Of a stretch of DNA of 64,000 nucleotides, positions 33,902-43,623 are shown one piece after another. The translations under genes and the position numbers were made by a program. Origin of the DNA: Sphingobacterium deserti (GTDB lineage Bacteria > Bacteroidota > Bacteroidia > Sphingobacteriales > Sphingobacteriaceae). The notes below the pieces were generated by a model. That model searched no databases and was not told where the DNA came from. It saw nothing but the letters and a program-made list of their open reading frames with translations. The stretch is taken from positions 62,001 through 126,000 of the forward strand of contig NZ_JJMU01000002.1 in the NCBI RefSeq assembly GCF_000757725.1, given 5' to 3'. Position 1 is the stretch's first letter, and each line of letters starts with the position of its first letter.

Positions 33902-35083
33902 TTACGTACGTTTTAAAATTATTGCAGATGCTCCTCCCCCGCCATTGCAGATCGCAGCCAATCCATAGTTGCCTTTCTCTTGGCTCAGTATACTACTAAG
34001 CGTTACCAAAATACGAGCACCCGAGCAGCCTAGCGGATGCCCCAATGCAATAGCCCCACCGTAAACATTTATTTTATCCAAAGGGATGTTTAACAGCTTC
34101 GCATTCGCCAATGCCACCACGGCAAACGCTTCGTTAAATTCAAAGAAGTCAATATCTGTCAACGCTAGTCCCGCTTTCTTTAAGACTTTTTTTGTAGCGA
34201 CGCTGGGACTGGTGGTAAACCATTCCGGATCTTGTTCCGCGTCAGCATAAGCCACGACCTCTGCCAGCGGCGTTAGACCTAGCGCGTGTAGTTTCTCTTC
34301 GCTAACCAAAAGAAGAGCCGCGGCACCGTCGCTGATCGTCGACGCGTTGGCGGCAGTGATCGTTCCAGAGTCTTTGAAAACCGAGCGAAGCTGAGGCAGC
34401 TTATCAAAATCGACGAGCTTAAATTCTTCATCCGTAGCAATAACCTGCTCTCCCTTCCGCGTTTTCAGTGTGACGGGCATCACTTCCGCTGTAAACTTGT
34501 CTGTTTCCCAAGCCTGCTGGCTGCGTTGGTACGACGAGATAGCATATTGATCTTGTTCCTGACGATCTATCTGGTAACGATCAGCGCAGAGTTCGCCAAA
34601 AACACCCATGGCCTCACGATTGTAGGCGTCAGACAATCCATCCTCTTGTAATCCATCCAATAGGGCACCGTTTCCATATTTGGCGCCCCAGCGCGCGGAT
34701 GAAACGTAATAAGGCACTTGGCTCATGCTCTCCATACCGCCGGCGACAACAATATCTGCATCACCCAACAGAATAGACTGTGCTGCCAACGACACGGCTT
34801 TCATCCCACTCGCACAAACTTTATTGATGGTTGTTGCCGATACGTTATCCGGGAGTCCGGCCAACTTGGCGACCTGTCGCGCAGGCGCTTGGCGAAGGCC
34901 GGCCTGTAATACACAGCCCATGAGGATATCATCTACTTCGCTAGGATCAAGAGCGGCTTGATGTAAAGCCGCTCGCACAGCTTTAGCACCGAGCTCAACA
35001 GCAGTAAGACTCGATAACCCTCCGCCGAAACTGCCAATCGGCGTCCGCTTGGCAGCCACAATAAACACTTTTCTTGCTATCAT
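33902..35083 (-). CDS. Thiolase (acetyl-CoA C-acyltransferase/acetyltransferase)
   Basis: This is a 393-residue protein. The acylated Cys90 is in 'NKVCASGMKAV'; the C-terminal catalytic set 'EFNEAFA', 'GGAIALGHPLGCSGARI' and 'AAICNGGGGASAIILKR' is intact. It catalyses thiolytic cleavage of 3-ketoacyl-CoA or the reverse Claisen condensation. Sequence alone does not separate degradative FadA from biosynthetic AtoB/PhbA. An acyl-CoA dehydrogenase and a fused hydratase/3-hydroxyacyl-CoA dehydrogenase lie 1.3-4.6 kb away on the other strand, so it could complete that beta-oxidation set. Confidence 0.93.
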   Translation of the reverse strand: MIARKVFIVAAKRTPIGSFGGGLSSLTAVELGAKAVRAALHQAALDPSEVDDILMGCVLQAGLRQAPARQVAKLAGLPDNVSATTINKVCASGMKAVSLAAQSILLGDADIVVAGGMESMSQVPYYVSSARWGAKYGNGALLDGLQEDGLSDAYNREAMGVFGELCADRYQIDRQEQDQYAISSYQRSQQAWETDKFTAEVMPVTLKTRKGEQVIATDEEFKLVDFDKLPQLRSVFKDSGTITAANASTISDGAAALLLVSEEKLHALGLTPLAEVVAYADAEQDPEWFTTSPSVATKKVLKKAGLALTDIDFFEFNEAFAVVALANAKLLNIPLDKINVYGGAIALGHPLGCSGARILVTLSSILSQEKGNYGLAAICNGGGGASAIILKRT

Positions 35084-35439
35084 AATTACACTTTTAAACG
35101 ATTACTTTCTATCGCCAAACTGTCTAAAGCTTCATCAATTTTCCAACCTAAAATAAGCATGTCGCTATTCTTGTATTATCCCATGGAGGTAGAAAGTTGT
35201 TTCAGATATAAATAAGTTTATAATTTAAAGATACGTTTTTTTGCCAACGATGCTAGAAATTATGTCCTTTAGTATACCGTACTGGTTGTAATGAGTTTCG
35301 GTTTGTTTTAATTGTGATAAAGATTGTGTTTTGATGATAAAATATTTTTGTAAGTTTACTATAATTTTTCAAATGTTTTATTAAGCTGGAAACCGGCCTG
35401 ATAACTCAAAGTTCACACAGGGCCAATTTAGGAATGTAG
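35084..35439. other. Divergent intergenic region
   Basis: 356 AT-rich bases between the thiolase and YdcF-like genes. A -7-like TATTTTTG lies at 35343-35350 with a TTG at 35324-35326 (16-base spacer), which could start the plus-strand gene with a ~85-base leader. I see nothing else. Confidence 0.4.
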
Positions 35440-36138
35440 ATGCTGAAAAATCACAACCCAGAAAATAAACTTCGGGAAATTGCTAAACTACCGGATGTCC
35501 CCGACTTATCAGACGAGCTGGTTATTGCTTTGACGAACCTCTGCTTCTACCAATCCCCGCTCACAAATTCCGACCTGTTATTTGTATTTGGCTCCAATAT
35601 TCTTCATAAAGAGATAGCGACGGAGATAACGAAGATTGTAAGTGAATTTGGGATTGCCACAGTAGTCATCACTGGTGGGGTAGCGAACTACACGTTGTCT
35701 CACTTTGAACCCACAGCAGAATCTGAATTAATTTTATCCCACATAAACAAAGAAGCTATTCCACACACGCAATTCATCATTGAAAATAAATCAAAAAACA
35801 CCCTAGAAAATATAGCATTTTCTAAATGTCTTTTTGACTTTTCCAATGTTCGAAAGGTCACCTTTTTATCCCATTCATATGCTTCCATGCGCTCGTGCCT
35901 CACGTTGAAGCGGTATTGTAACTTGGCAAGCTTTGGCAATGCCCAAATTAAAATTCCCTCAGACATATTGAATATAAGCGTTGGTCAAGATAACTGGTAT
36001 AAAACAGCACATGGACGACAACTTGTTTGGGGAGAATATTTAAGGTTTCAAACCTATGGCGAGAGAGGAGATTTTCCGATTAAAAGTGTTTTAAACACGA
36101 TGAATAACGTAAAACGTCTTATTCGTGAAAGCCGTTAA
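35440..36138 (+). CDS. YdcF/SanA-like (DUF218) domain protein, soluble
   Basis: This 232-residue protein contains the DUF218 fold: 'DLLFVFGSNIL', 'ATVVITGGVANY', 'SELILSHI', 'IIENKSKNTLENIAFSK' and 'RKVTFLSHSYASMRS'. The asparagine/threonine 'S-x-N-T-x-E-N' motif of the family is clear. Unlike SanA/ElyC it has no membrane helix. Family members are linked to cell-envelope or cofactor metabolism, but the reaction of this one is unknown. It begins at ATG 35440 and stands alone. Confidence 0.85.
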   Translation: MLKNHNPENKLREIAKLPDVPDLSDELVIALTNLCFYQSPLTNSDLLFVFGSNILHKEIATEITKIVSEFGIATVVITGGVANYTLSHFEPTAESELILSHINKEAIPHTQFIIENKSKNTLENIAFSKCLFDFSNVRKVTFLSHSYASMRSCLTLKRYCNLASFGNAQIKIPSDILNISVGQDNWYKTAHGRQLVWGEYLRFQTYGERGDFPIKSVLNTMNNVKRLIRESR

Positions 36139-36376
36139 TTAACATTACTGTTCGCAATATCAAAAGGAATTTACGACTTAATCGCTAAACGTTGCCCTCA
36201 TACCCGAACAGGTCTGCTAGATTACATGCCGTTGTATGCCCTGCATTCTCGCTTTAGCCAATACAAACGAATTTTTGGCATTTCAATAGTTCGGCTTTTT
36301 ATAGTATATTCGTATGTGTTTTTTCTCGCCAAAAGCAGAAAATTTTAGTAATAACCAGTATAAAACTATAGCGCAT

Positions 36377-37555
36377 ATGCAGGCAGCACTTCTGACAGAT
36401 GAGCATCAATCCTTTCGCGAAATTTTACGAGCATTTATCAAAAAAGAAATTGTCCCCTATATAGATGAGTGGGAAAAAGAAAAGCAAATTGATCGGTCGA
36501 TTTGGAAAAAAATGGGTGAAATGGGTTTTACGGGGCTAAACTACCCGGAAGATTACGGAGGACTAGACCTAGACTTCTACTATTCCATGATCTTTTGTGA
36601 GGAATTGTCCTACTGCTATTCCGGCGGCTTTACCATTTCTGCATTAGTTATCCAATATATGTCTGCGCCCTACATCCTTAAATTTGCATCCGATGAGTTA
36701 AAGCGTCGTTATCTACCTGGAATAATTGCCGGCGATCTTATCAGTGCTGTAGCCATTACTGAACCAGGCGCAGGATCAGATGTGAAAAACATGAAAACTT
36801 CAGCAAGGCGTGAGGGAGATTTTTATATCGTTAATGGATCGAAAACGTTTATTACCAATGGTTATTATGGGGATATTTTTATCACGGCTGTAAAAACAGA
36901 TACCCGTAAAGGTAGTAAAGGAATCAGTCTCCTATTGATAGAACGGTCTTCTGAAGGAGTTCATTCTCAAAAGATCGACAAAATGGGCTGGCATGCCTCC
37001 GATACTGCTGAACTCAGTTTCAGCGACGTTAAAGTACCTGCGGAAAATCTGATCGGCATCGAGGGCGCAGGCTTTCAATACCTGATGGATGGTTTGCAAC
37101 TCGAAAGACTAACCGCAGCTATCCATAGCCTCGCTACGGCAGATTCCGCACTTCAATATACACTGGATTACGTTTCCACTCGCGAGGCATTTGAAAAAAA
37201 ACTGTCTGACTTTCAAGTTGTCAGGCACCGTCTTGCCGACATGACAGCGAATATAGCGGTCACCAAAGGCTTTATTTATCACTGCTGCGACTTACAACAG
37301 CAAAAAAAATACGCGGTAAAAGAATGTTCTATTGCTAAACTGAAAGCTAGCGAACTCGCTATCGATGTAGTAAGTCAGTGCCTCCAGTTGTTTGGAGGCT
37401 ACGGTTTCACCGAAGACTATAAAATTTCTCGCTTATACCGTGACGTACGCGTTGGAACGATCATCGCTGGAACTTCGGAAATTATGCTGGAAATCATTGC
37501 GAAAATGACCATCGATCATGTTGACTACCAGCCACGCAACACGGAAATTAAGTAA
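36377..37555 (+). CDS. Acyl-CoA dehydrogenase (LCAD/IVD catalytic type)
   Basis: 392 residues from ATG 36377; an ATG at 36314 is possible but adds 21 residues unlike the family N-terminus. Signatures are 'ITEPGAGSDVKNMKT' (flavin/substrate) and 'LFGGYGFTEDYKISRLYRDVR'. The position that holds the catalytic Glu in short/medium-chain enzymes reads 'IIAGTSEIM' (Ala), but a Glu is present in helix G, E243 in 'LQLERLTA', as in isovaleryl- and long-chain acyl-CoA dehydrogenases. It makes trans-2-enoyl-CoA, passing electrons to ETF. It is followed 22 bases later by the fused hydratase/dehydrogenase. Confidence 0.92.
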   Translation: MQAALLTDEHQSFREILRAFIKKEIVPYIDEWEKEKQIDRSIWKKMGEMGFTGLNYPEDYGGLDLDFYYSMIFCEELSYCYSGGFTISALVIQYMSAPYILKFASDELKRRYLPGIIAGDLISAVAITEPGAGSDVKNMKTSARREGDFYIVNGSKTFITNGYYGDIFITAVKTDTRKGSKGISLLLIERSSEGVHSQKIDKMGWHASDTAELSFSDVKVPAENLIGIEGAGFQYLMDGLQLERLTAAIHSLATADSALQYTLDYVSTREAFEKKLSDFQVVRHRLADMTANIAVTKGFIYHCCDLQQQKKYAVKECSIAKLKASELAIDVVSQCLQLFGGYGFTEDYKISRLYRDVRVGTIIAGTSEIMLEIIAKMTIDHVDYQPRNTEIK

Positions 37556-37577
37556 ACAATACAAAACGCACCATTTG

Positions 37578-39692
37578 ATGGAGAACTTAAAACACGCTAC
37601 GTTTAAATATATTACAGTAACACAATTAGACGATGAAATTGTATTGTTGGAGCGACACGAGGGTCCGAATACCGCTACCGCCGATTACATAGTACCTCTG
37701 GAAGAATTTGTGTCAGCGGTACGAAATAGCTTCGAAAAGACAGCCTGTAGAGGAATCATTTATACTAGTCCGTTAGGATCTGAAGACATTGATTGGCGTT
37801 ATTTTTATCACGAAATGGCGACTGGATCAGACATAGCTGGCCGTTTGCATCAAGTATTTAAGGAATGGTGTGCGATGTGCAAGATGAAAAAACCGATTGT
37901 CTCCATCATTGATGGTGACTGTTTCAGTCTTTGCCTCGCAACTGCACTATGGGGAGGACAGAGTATAGCAACGAGCCGTTCCCAGCTCGGCTTTCCGGAA
38001 TTTAAGTATGGTTTATTTCCCGGATTTGGCGCAAGCACATTTTCTATACGCAAGCTCGGAATGGACAAGGCGGTACCGTTTTTATTTCAGGGAAATTCGC
38101 TTTCTGCAAATGAAGCTCGCAATTTAGGACTAATTGATGAGGTCGTCCCAAGCTTTGATAAAGCTATAATCGCAGCGAAAACATTAATTATTTCAAACGA
38201 GGATCAATCTCTCTTTTTCAATTCCCCCACCCCCATCAAAGACGAGCACCTTAGCGACACTACTGCTATCATTCGTAAGAAAGGCAAATTAGTCCCAGCG
38301 CATGCTAACTTTTTAGAACTGTTACCCAGGGTTGAAAAGGTAACGCTTGAAGAAGCCCTCAAAACTGAAATTGACGCTTGGCTGTCGTTGTGGCAAAAAA
38401 AAGAAACGATTAGCATGGTTCGCACGATGTATTATAGCTTGCAAGAGGCTAAACGCGCTTCTATCGAACACAATGTTGCAGCAAATTTTACAGTTGGCAA
38501 AATCGGTATATTGGGTGCCGGCATCATGGGATCCGGCATAGCCTATGAAGCGGCCCGCGCAGGATTGCAGGTTTATTTGAAAGATGTGACGTTGGCTTAC
38601 GCTGAGCGTGGAAAAGGATATGCGGAAACGCTTACGCAAAAGCAAGTGGCGCAAGGTAAGATGATCTCAGCTGATCGGGATGTGCTACTCGATCACATCC
38701 AGCCTACGGAAAATGCTTCTGACTTAATACATTCAGATATAATTATTGAGGCGGTTTTTGAGGATAAACATTTAAAATCCTTTGTGACAAAAGAAGCTCT
38801 ACCTTTCCTGAGTAAGGATGGAATTTTTGCCAGCAACACCACATCTCTCCCTATCGGTATGCTTGCATCGGTTTCGCCAAATCCTGAAAATTTCATCGGG
38901 ATGCACTTTTTCTCACCAGTAGATCGCATGCCGCTGGTCGAAATAATCCGAGGACCGAATACGAGTCAGTCTACGCTTGGGAAGGCGCTTCTGTTGGCTA
39001 GAAAACTCAACAAGGTACCAATCGTCGTCTTTGACGGACCTGCTTTTTTCACCTCTCGTATCTTTTTCAACTATTTACTGGAAGCTGTAACCATGGTTCT
39101 TGAGGGAGTTCCGGCCTCCATCATTGAGCAAGAGGCGAAAAACGCGGGCTTTGCGATAGGCCCTTTGGCTGTGCTCGACGAGATCTCCTTGAAACTTATG
39201 CTGCAAGTTTACGATCAATTGCCTGCACTACATCCAGCCCAGCAACGCGCCTATACATATCTGGAAACGCTTATTGGAGAAGGTCGTAACGGACGAAAAA
39301 CACATGCAGGTTTTTACAACTATGACAAAGATGCAGGCACAAAAGTTATTTGGAATGATCCAACGCTTCCACAACTTCCCGCACTTCCGCCGGATGTCGT
39401 CGTCCGCCAACGCCTTTTGCATATAATGGCACTAGATAGCTACCGATGTCTAGATGAAGGTATATTATCAAATCCATCCGATGGAGATCTAGGATCAATA
39501 CTCGGCGTTGGATACGCTGTCCATACAGGAGGTGTTTTCGGACACATCGATCAGGTCGGTATCCAAACGTTCGTACAGCAATGTAGTTCTTTTTTACCGC
39601 ATGGCGAGCAATGGCTTATTCCAGCTTCGCTAAAGCGACTAGCCGAAGACGGCTATTGCTTTTATAAGGGTTTTGACAACTGTTGGAAGTAA
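37578..39692 (+). CDS. Fused enoyl-CoA hydratase / 3-hydroxyacyl-CoA dehydrogenase (FadB/FadJ-like)
   Basis: 704 residues from ATG 37578. Residues ~1-260 are a crotonase domain, residues ~300-700 a 3-hydroxyacyl-CoA dehydrogenase: NAD motif 'IGILGAGIMGSGIAYEAA', 'ASNTTSLPIGMLA', catalytic His in 'IGMHFFSPVDRMPLVEI' and a C-terminal repeat. In the crotonase part the second catalytic Glu is present (E141 in 'GFPEFKYGLFPGFGAS') but the first, normally in G-G-G-x-E 20 residues earlier, is replaced by Ala121 in 'GDCFSLCLATAL'. Hydratase activity may therefore be weak or lost. The gene is co-directional with, and close to, the acyl-CoA dehydrogenase. Confidence 0.92.
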   Translation: MENLKHATFKYITVTQLDDEIVLLERHEGPNTATADYIVPLEEFVSAVRNSFEKTACRGIIYTSPLGSEDIDWRYFYHEMATGSDIAGRLHQVFKEWCAMCKMKKPIVSIIDGDCFSLCLATALWGGQSIATSRSQLGFPEFKYGLFPGFGASTFSIRKLGMDKAVPFLFQGNSLSANEARNLGLIDEVVPSFDKAIIAAKTLIISNEDQSLFFNSPTPIKDEHLSDTTAIIRKKGKLVPAHANFLELLPRVEKVTLEEALKTEIDAWLSLWQKKETISMVRTMYYSLQEAKRASIEHNVAANFTVGKIGILGAGIMGSGIAYEAARAGLQVYLKDVTLAYAERGKGYAETLTQKQVAQGKMISADRDVLLDHIQPTENASDLIHSDIIIEAVFEDKHLKSFVTKEALPFLSKDGIFASNTTSLPIGMLASVSPNPENFIGMHFFSPVDRMPLVEIIRGPNTSQSTLGKALLLARKLNKVPIVVFDGPAFFTSRIFFNYLLEAVTMVLEGVPASIIEQEAKNAGFAIGPLAVLDEISLKLMLQVYDQLPALHPAQQRAYTYLETLIGEGRNGRKTHAGFYNYDKDAGTKVIWNDPTLPQLPALPPDVVVRQRLLHIMALDSYRCLDEGILSNPSDGDLGSILGVGYAVHTGGVFGHIDQVGIQTFVQQCSSFLPHGEQWLIPASLKRLAEDGYCFYKGFDNCWK

Positions 39693-39788
39693 CTGTTGGT
39701 GGGCAGTACCGAGGGAAAATATTAGTGTTTAATACTTCGTATGCAGAACCAAGAAGCGTGCAATGCAGGTGATGTATCCCGAAAGCAT

Positions 39789-40046
39789 CTAAAGCAACAA
39801 CACCTTCCAAGCCATTACGGGATCGTTTTGATCCAGAAAGGTCTTTGCTTTTAATTGCAAATGGGTGTTTCGCGTGCTTTCATCGCCTATAAAAGCTTGC
39901 AATAGGTCTCGGATTTCCGGTAGCGTACGGATCGCGTCAACCGATTCTTCATCTGGCAACATAGCGACCGACGCTAGCTTTAGCCGGTCTTCATCCGTTA
40001 ATACGCTAGCGTTGCGCACAAATGCGGGCATGCTTTCAAATCGCAT
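39789..40046 (-). CDS. Small uncharacterised protein downstream of icd
   Basis: This is an 85-residue acidic, mostly helical protein ('TDEDRLKLASVAMLPDEESVDAIRTL'). It begins 23 bases after the icd stop on the same strand, so it is probably the third gene of the antiporter-icd operon. No signal peptide, membrane helix or known motif is seen. Composition is coding-like and the opposite frames are not convincing. Function unknown. Confidence 0.65.
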   Translation of the reverse strand: MRFESMPAFVRNASVLTDEDRLKLASVAMLPDEESVDAIRTLPEIRDLLQAFIGDESTRNTHLQLKAKTFLDQNDPVMAWKVLLL

Positions 40047-40069
40047 CTCAGATTATATAGGATGATAAA

Positions 40070-41332
40070 CTACAGTTTCTCTATGATCGCATCAGCAAAC
40101 TGACTTGTTCGCAAAAGCGTCGCCTGCTCCATCAGATTAAAAAAGTCTACAGTAACTGTACGTTGCTTTATTGTTTCTGCTAGCGCCAGCCTGATTCCGT
40201 CTGCCGCTTCTTGCCAGCCCAAATATTCGAGCATCATGACGCCACTTAAGATTACGGAGGACGGATTCATGGTATCGGTATTGGCGAAACGCGGTGCTGT
40301 GCCGTGCGTTGCTTCGAAAATGGCATGGCCAGTATCGTAGTTGATGTTTGCCCCTGGCGCTATACCGATTCCGCCAACCATGGCCGCTAGGGCATCTGAA
40401 ATGTAATCTCCGTTCAAGTTTAACGTCGCCACCACGGAAAAATCCTTCGGTGCTAAAAGGATCTGTTGCAAAAAGTTGTCAGCAATGATATCCTTTATAA
40501 TAATTTTGCCTGCCTGCTCGGCTTCCCGCTGTTCCTCATTCGCTGCTTCCTGTCCTTTTGATTGCTTTGTACGCTCCCATTGTCCCCAAGTATAGGTTTG
40601 GTTGGCAAATTCCGTTTCCGCAACATCGAATCCCCATTGTTTGAATGCACCTTCCGTAAATTTCATGATATTGCCCTTATGAACAAGAGCGACCGAAGGC
40701 TTATTATGTGTGATAGCGTAACGTATTGCCGCACGAACCAACCGTTTTGAACCTTCCTCCGAAACCAGCTTGATGCCTACACCCGTGGTCGCCGAAAATC
40801 CGTAATCGACATTAAGCTCACCTGCCATAAAAGCTTGGATTTTATCGGCCTGGATAGAGCCTGCAGCGAATTCGATCCCGGCGTAGATATCTTCCGTATT
40901 CTCCCTAAAAATCACCATATCAACATCTTCCGGATGCTTTACGGGCGAGGGTGTTCCTGGATACCACTTCGTAGGACGCAAGCATACGTACAGATCCAGT
41001 TCCTTTCTAAGCGCCACATTCAAAGAGCGAATTCCGCCACCGATCGGTGTCGTCAGCGGGCCTTTAATTCCGACAAGATACTCCCTGAACGAAGACAATG
41101 TTTCAGCAGGCAACCAATCCCCAGTTTCATTAAAGGCCTTTTCTCCGGCTAATACTTCTTTCCAGATAATTTTTTTGGCACCGCCATAATATTTCTCCAC
41201 CGACTTGTCAAAAACACGAACCGCCGCCTGCCAAATATCGGGACCAATACCATCACCTATTATAAATGGGATAGTCGGGTTATTTGGCACGTGCAGTGTG
41301 CCATCAGCATTCATCGCTATCTTATTTGCCAT
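40070..41332 (-). CDS. icd: NADP-dependent isocitrate dehydrogenase
   Basis: 420 residues, close to the 416 of E. coli Icd. Motifs are '[15 protein letters not shown]', '[20 protein letters not shown]' (substrate loop with the regulatory Ser), '[18 protein letters not shown]', '[13 protein letters not shown]' and '[29 protein letters not shown]' with the Mg-binding aspartates. It oxidises isocitrate to 2-oxoglutarate in the TCA cycle. It begins 9 bases after the antiporter gene, an unusual operon partner. Confidence 0.96.
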   Translation of the reverse strand: MANKIAMNADGTLHVPNNPTIPFIIGDGIGPDIWQAAVRVFDKSVEKYYGGAKKIIWKEVLAGEKAFNETGDWLPAETLSSFREYLVGIKGPLTTPIGGGIRSLNVALRKELDLYVCLRPTKWYPGTPSPVKHPEDVDMVIFRENTEDIYAGIEFAAGSIQADKIQAFMAGELNVDYGFSATTGVGIKLVSEEGSKRLVRAAIRYAITHNKPSVALVHKGNIMKFTEGAFKQWGFDVAETEFANQTYTWGQWERTKQSKGQEAANEEQREAEQAGKIIIKDIIADNFLQQILLAPKDFSVVATLNLNGDYISDALAAMVGGIGIAPGANINYDTGHAIFEATHGTAPRFANTDTMNPSSVILSGVMMLEYLGWQEAADGIRLALAETIKQRTVTVDFFNLMEQATLLRTSQFADAIIEKL

Positions 41333-41341
41333 AAGCTTATC

Positions 41342-43498
41342 CTATTTGTCTTTAGTAAACATATTGCCTATTTCTCGACTTATTTTACGGAAAATTGGCG
41401 CTGTTTGTACATCCTCGTACTCATCGATGTGCTGATTTTCGCGCCTGCTCGGAAAAATTAGCAGCAGATTTTGATTCTTGAAATATCGTCCTATCCGTTT
41501 CGCTAATCCATCTAAAGAATCTCGGTAGGACACTTCGCCATACCGCGATGACACGAAAACCAACAGCGCATCTACCGTAGAGAACGCCGCTAAGCCATAG
41601 ATGTTGTCCCAATCTTCATAATTTTCAAAACTATACGGAACACTTGTATTTGCTGCGCTCAGCGCCTCGCCTACAGCACCCTGTGTTCTTTTGTTCGTCA
41701 CGAACGTTAACGGAAGCGATATTTCTTGCGCTAGCTTCAATACTTTTTCAAGCCAATATTCAAAGCCTACTTCAGATTCCGCCAGTGGCGGTACGAAAAC
41801 AATAATAGATTTGTGGGAGACAAAAGATTTATCAAGTTTACACATGAAAAGATTAGCGTCCGTTCGATTTAGAATACTCTCTGTTTTTTCGCCCACTATT
41901 TTTTCGATGAAAGATGTCGCGCTTGGCCAGCCCAATATCAAGCAATCGGCGAAAAGCTCTTTCGATGTGCGCCCAATACCGCTTGCAATGTTGTAATCTA
42001 TGGTTGTCAGCAATTCAACTTCTGTTTCAGATCCCGATGCATATTTAGCCATATTATCTAGGTTTTTTCGTGCATTTGCCAAGTTAAGTTCGGCCTGCTC
42101 ATTGTCAGGAACCACACTTAATATATTCAGCGGGTGTGGCGACTTCTTCGATTTTATAAGCGTTGCAAAATCCAGAATGGGCTCCATGCTAGCTAGATTG
42201 GCTATCGGAATCAGAATCTGTTCCTCTCGTTCCGGCACCGTTTCAATGTGTTCATCATCCTGATGCCCTTCCATAACTATTTTGCGCGAAGCATTTTCCG
42301 TTACGATAGATGCAATAATACAGGTGATTAAAATTAAAACAATGGTTCCGTTCAATACATTTTCATCGATGATTTCTTTGTCGTAGCCGACCATAATAAT
42401 AGCGAGTGTGGCAGCGGCATGTGCATTACTCAATCCAAAGATGAGGTTACGCTGATTCTTGGAGTATTTAAAGACTAATTTTGTAGCAGTGGCCGCTAAA
42501 AATTTACCAGTGACTGCAACTAACGTAAGTGTACCCGCAATAATCAACGCCATCGGTCCTTTAGTAAGCACACTCACGTCGACAATCATCCCTACGGAGA
42601 TGAGAAAGAACGGGATAAATATCGCATTTCCGATAAACTCTATCCTATTCATCAACGCTGAGGAATGCGGTATCAATTTATTGAGCGCTAAACCCGCTAC
42701 GAAAGCACCAATAATAGGCTCTAACCCGGCAAGTTCAGCAAGGAAAGCAGCAAAGAAGACCACCGCAAGCACAAAGATGTAATGGGCTGTTTTTTCGCTC
42801 TCGATCTTTTGGAAAAACCATTTGGCAATACGTGGAATAATGCCGAACATAATAAACAAGAACAAAGCGAAGGAAACGCCTAATGTGACCCAGAACTGCT
42901 GATTGATTTCACCTTGTGCAGCACCTGTTATGATAGCCAATATAATCAAGACGGCTGTATCCGTGAGAATAGTGCCACCAATAGTGATGGCTACCGCCTC
43001 ATGCTTGGAGATACCATAACTGTTTACTATCGGATAAGAAACCAATGTATGCGTAGCAAACATACTTGCAATCAAGATACTCGGTAATAATTCATAATTT
43101 AAAAAGTAAAAGCATACCGGAAAACCGATACTTATCGGAATAATAAAAGTTAGAAAGCCAAACAACAGACTTTTGTTTTTGGTCTTTTTAAACTCATTCA
43201 TATCCAGTTCGAGACCCGCAATAAACATAATGTACAGCAATCCTATGGTCGAAAAGAGGTCAATAGCATCTACCCCGCTGCCCTGTAGCGTCACTTTGTC
43301 AATCTTGGCTAACCAGTTAAGACCATGCGGACCAAAAAGCACCCCAAACAATATGAGCCCGATTATTCCAGGAACCTTGATCGGACGAAGGATGATAGGC
43401 GATATCAGGATAATCGTCAGGATAATCGTGAACACGAGAACCGGATTTGTTATCGGCGTAGAGAAGACGTGCGAAATATGATGTAAGAATTTATCCAT
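41342..43498 (-). CDS. CPA2 cation:proton antiporter with C-terminal stress-protein-like domains
   Basis: 718 residues. Twelve or so membrane helices occupy residues ~15-420, with 'GIIGLILFGVLFGPHGLNWL', 'THTLVSYPIVNSYGISKHEAVAITIGG' and 'LEPIIGAFVAGLALNKLIP'. The remaining ~290 residues form two universal-stress-protein-like domains in the cytoplasm. It is a second member of the same superfamily as the protein at 16697 but clearly divergent from it. It leads an operon with icd and a small gene; the 9-base gap implies co-transcription. Confidence 0.92.
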   Translation of the reverse strand: MDKFLHHISHVFSTPITNPVLVFTIILTIILISPIILRPIKVPGIIGLILFGVLFGPHGLNWLAKIDKVTLQGSGVDAIDLFSTIGLLYIMFIAGLELDMNEFKKTKNKSLLFGFLTFIIPISIGFPVCFYFLNYELLPSILIASMFATHTLVSYPIVNSYGISKHEAVAITIGGTILTDTAVLIILAIITGAAQGEINQQFWVTLGVSFALFLFIMFGIIPRIAKWFFQKIESEKTAHYIFVLAVVFFAAFLAELAGLEPIIGAFVAGLALNKLIPHSSALMNRIEFIGNAIFIPFFLISVGMIVDVSVLTKGPMALIIAGTLTLVAVTGKFLAATATKLVFKYSKNQRNLIFGLSNAHAAATLAIIMVGYDKEIIDENVLNGTIVLILITCIIASIVTENASRKIVMEGHQDDEHIETVPEREEQILIPIANLASMEPILDFATLIKSKKSPHPLNILSVVPDNEQAELNLANARKNLDNMAKYASGSETEVELLTTIDYNIASGIGRTSKELFADCLILGWPSATSFIEKIVGEKTESILNRTDANLFMCKLDKSFVSHKSIIVFVPPLAESEVGFEYWLEKVLKLAQEISLPLTFVTNKRTQGAVGEALSAANTSVPYSFENYEDWDNIYGLAAFSTVDALLVFVSSRYGEVSYRDSLDGLAKRIGRYFKNQNLLLIFPSRRENQHIDEYEDVQTAPIFRKISREIGNMFTKDK

Positions 43499-43623
43499 GT
43501 ATTGTATTGTAAAAAGTCTAAAAAAAACCGAGCTTAAATTAGCGATTATTTACCCCATTTCCTAATCGGCATGGTAGTTCTACATGCAAAGAAATAGTAA
43601 CAAAAGCCTAATTTAAGAGTCTT

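Noticed and set aside
37461..37500. Acyl-CoA dehydrogenase apparently lacking its catalytic Glu (A-G-T-S-E)
   Set aside because: The alternative catalytic Glu of long-chain/isovaleryl enzymes is present (E243 in LQLERL), so it is a normal member of that subtype.
40881..40890. GCGTAGAT inside icd as another ECF -10
   Set aside because: Within coding sequence, no -35 at the right distance, and no gene start downstream on that strand.
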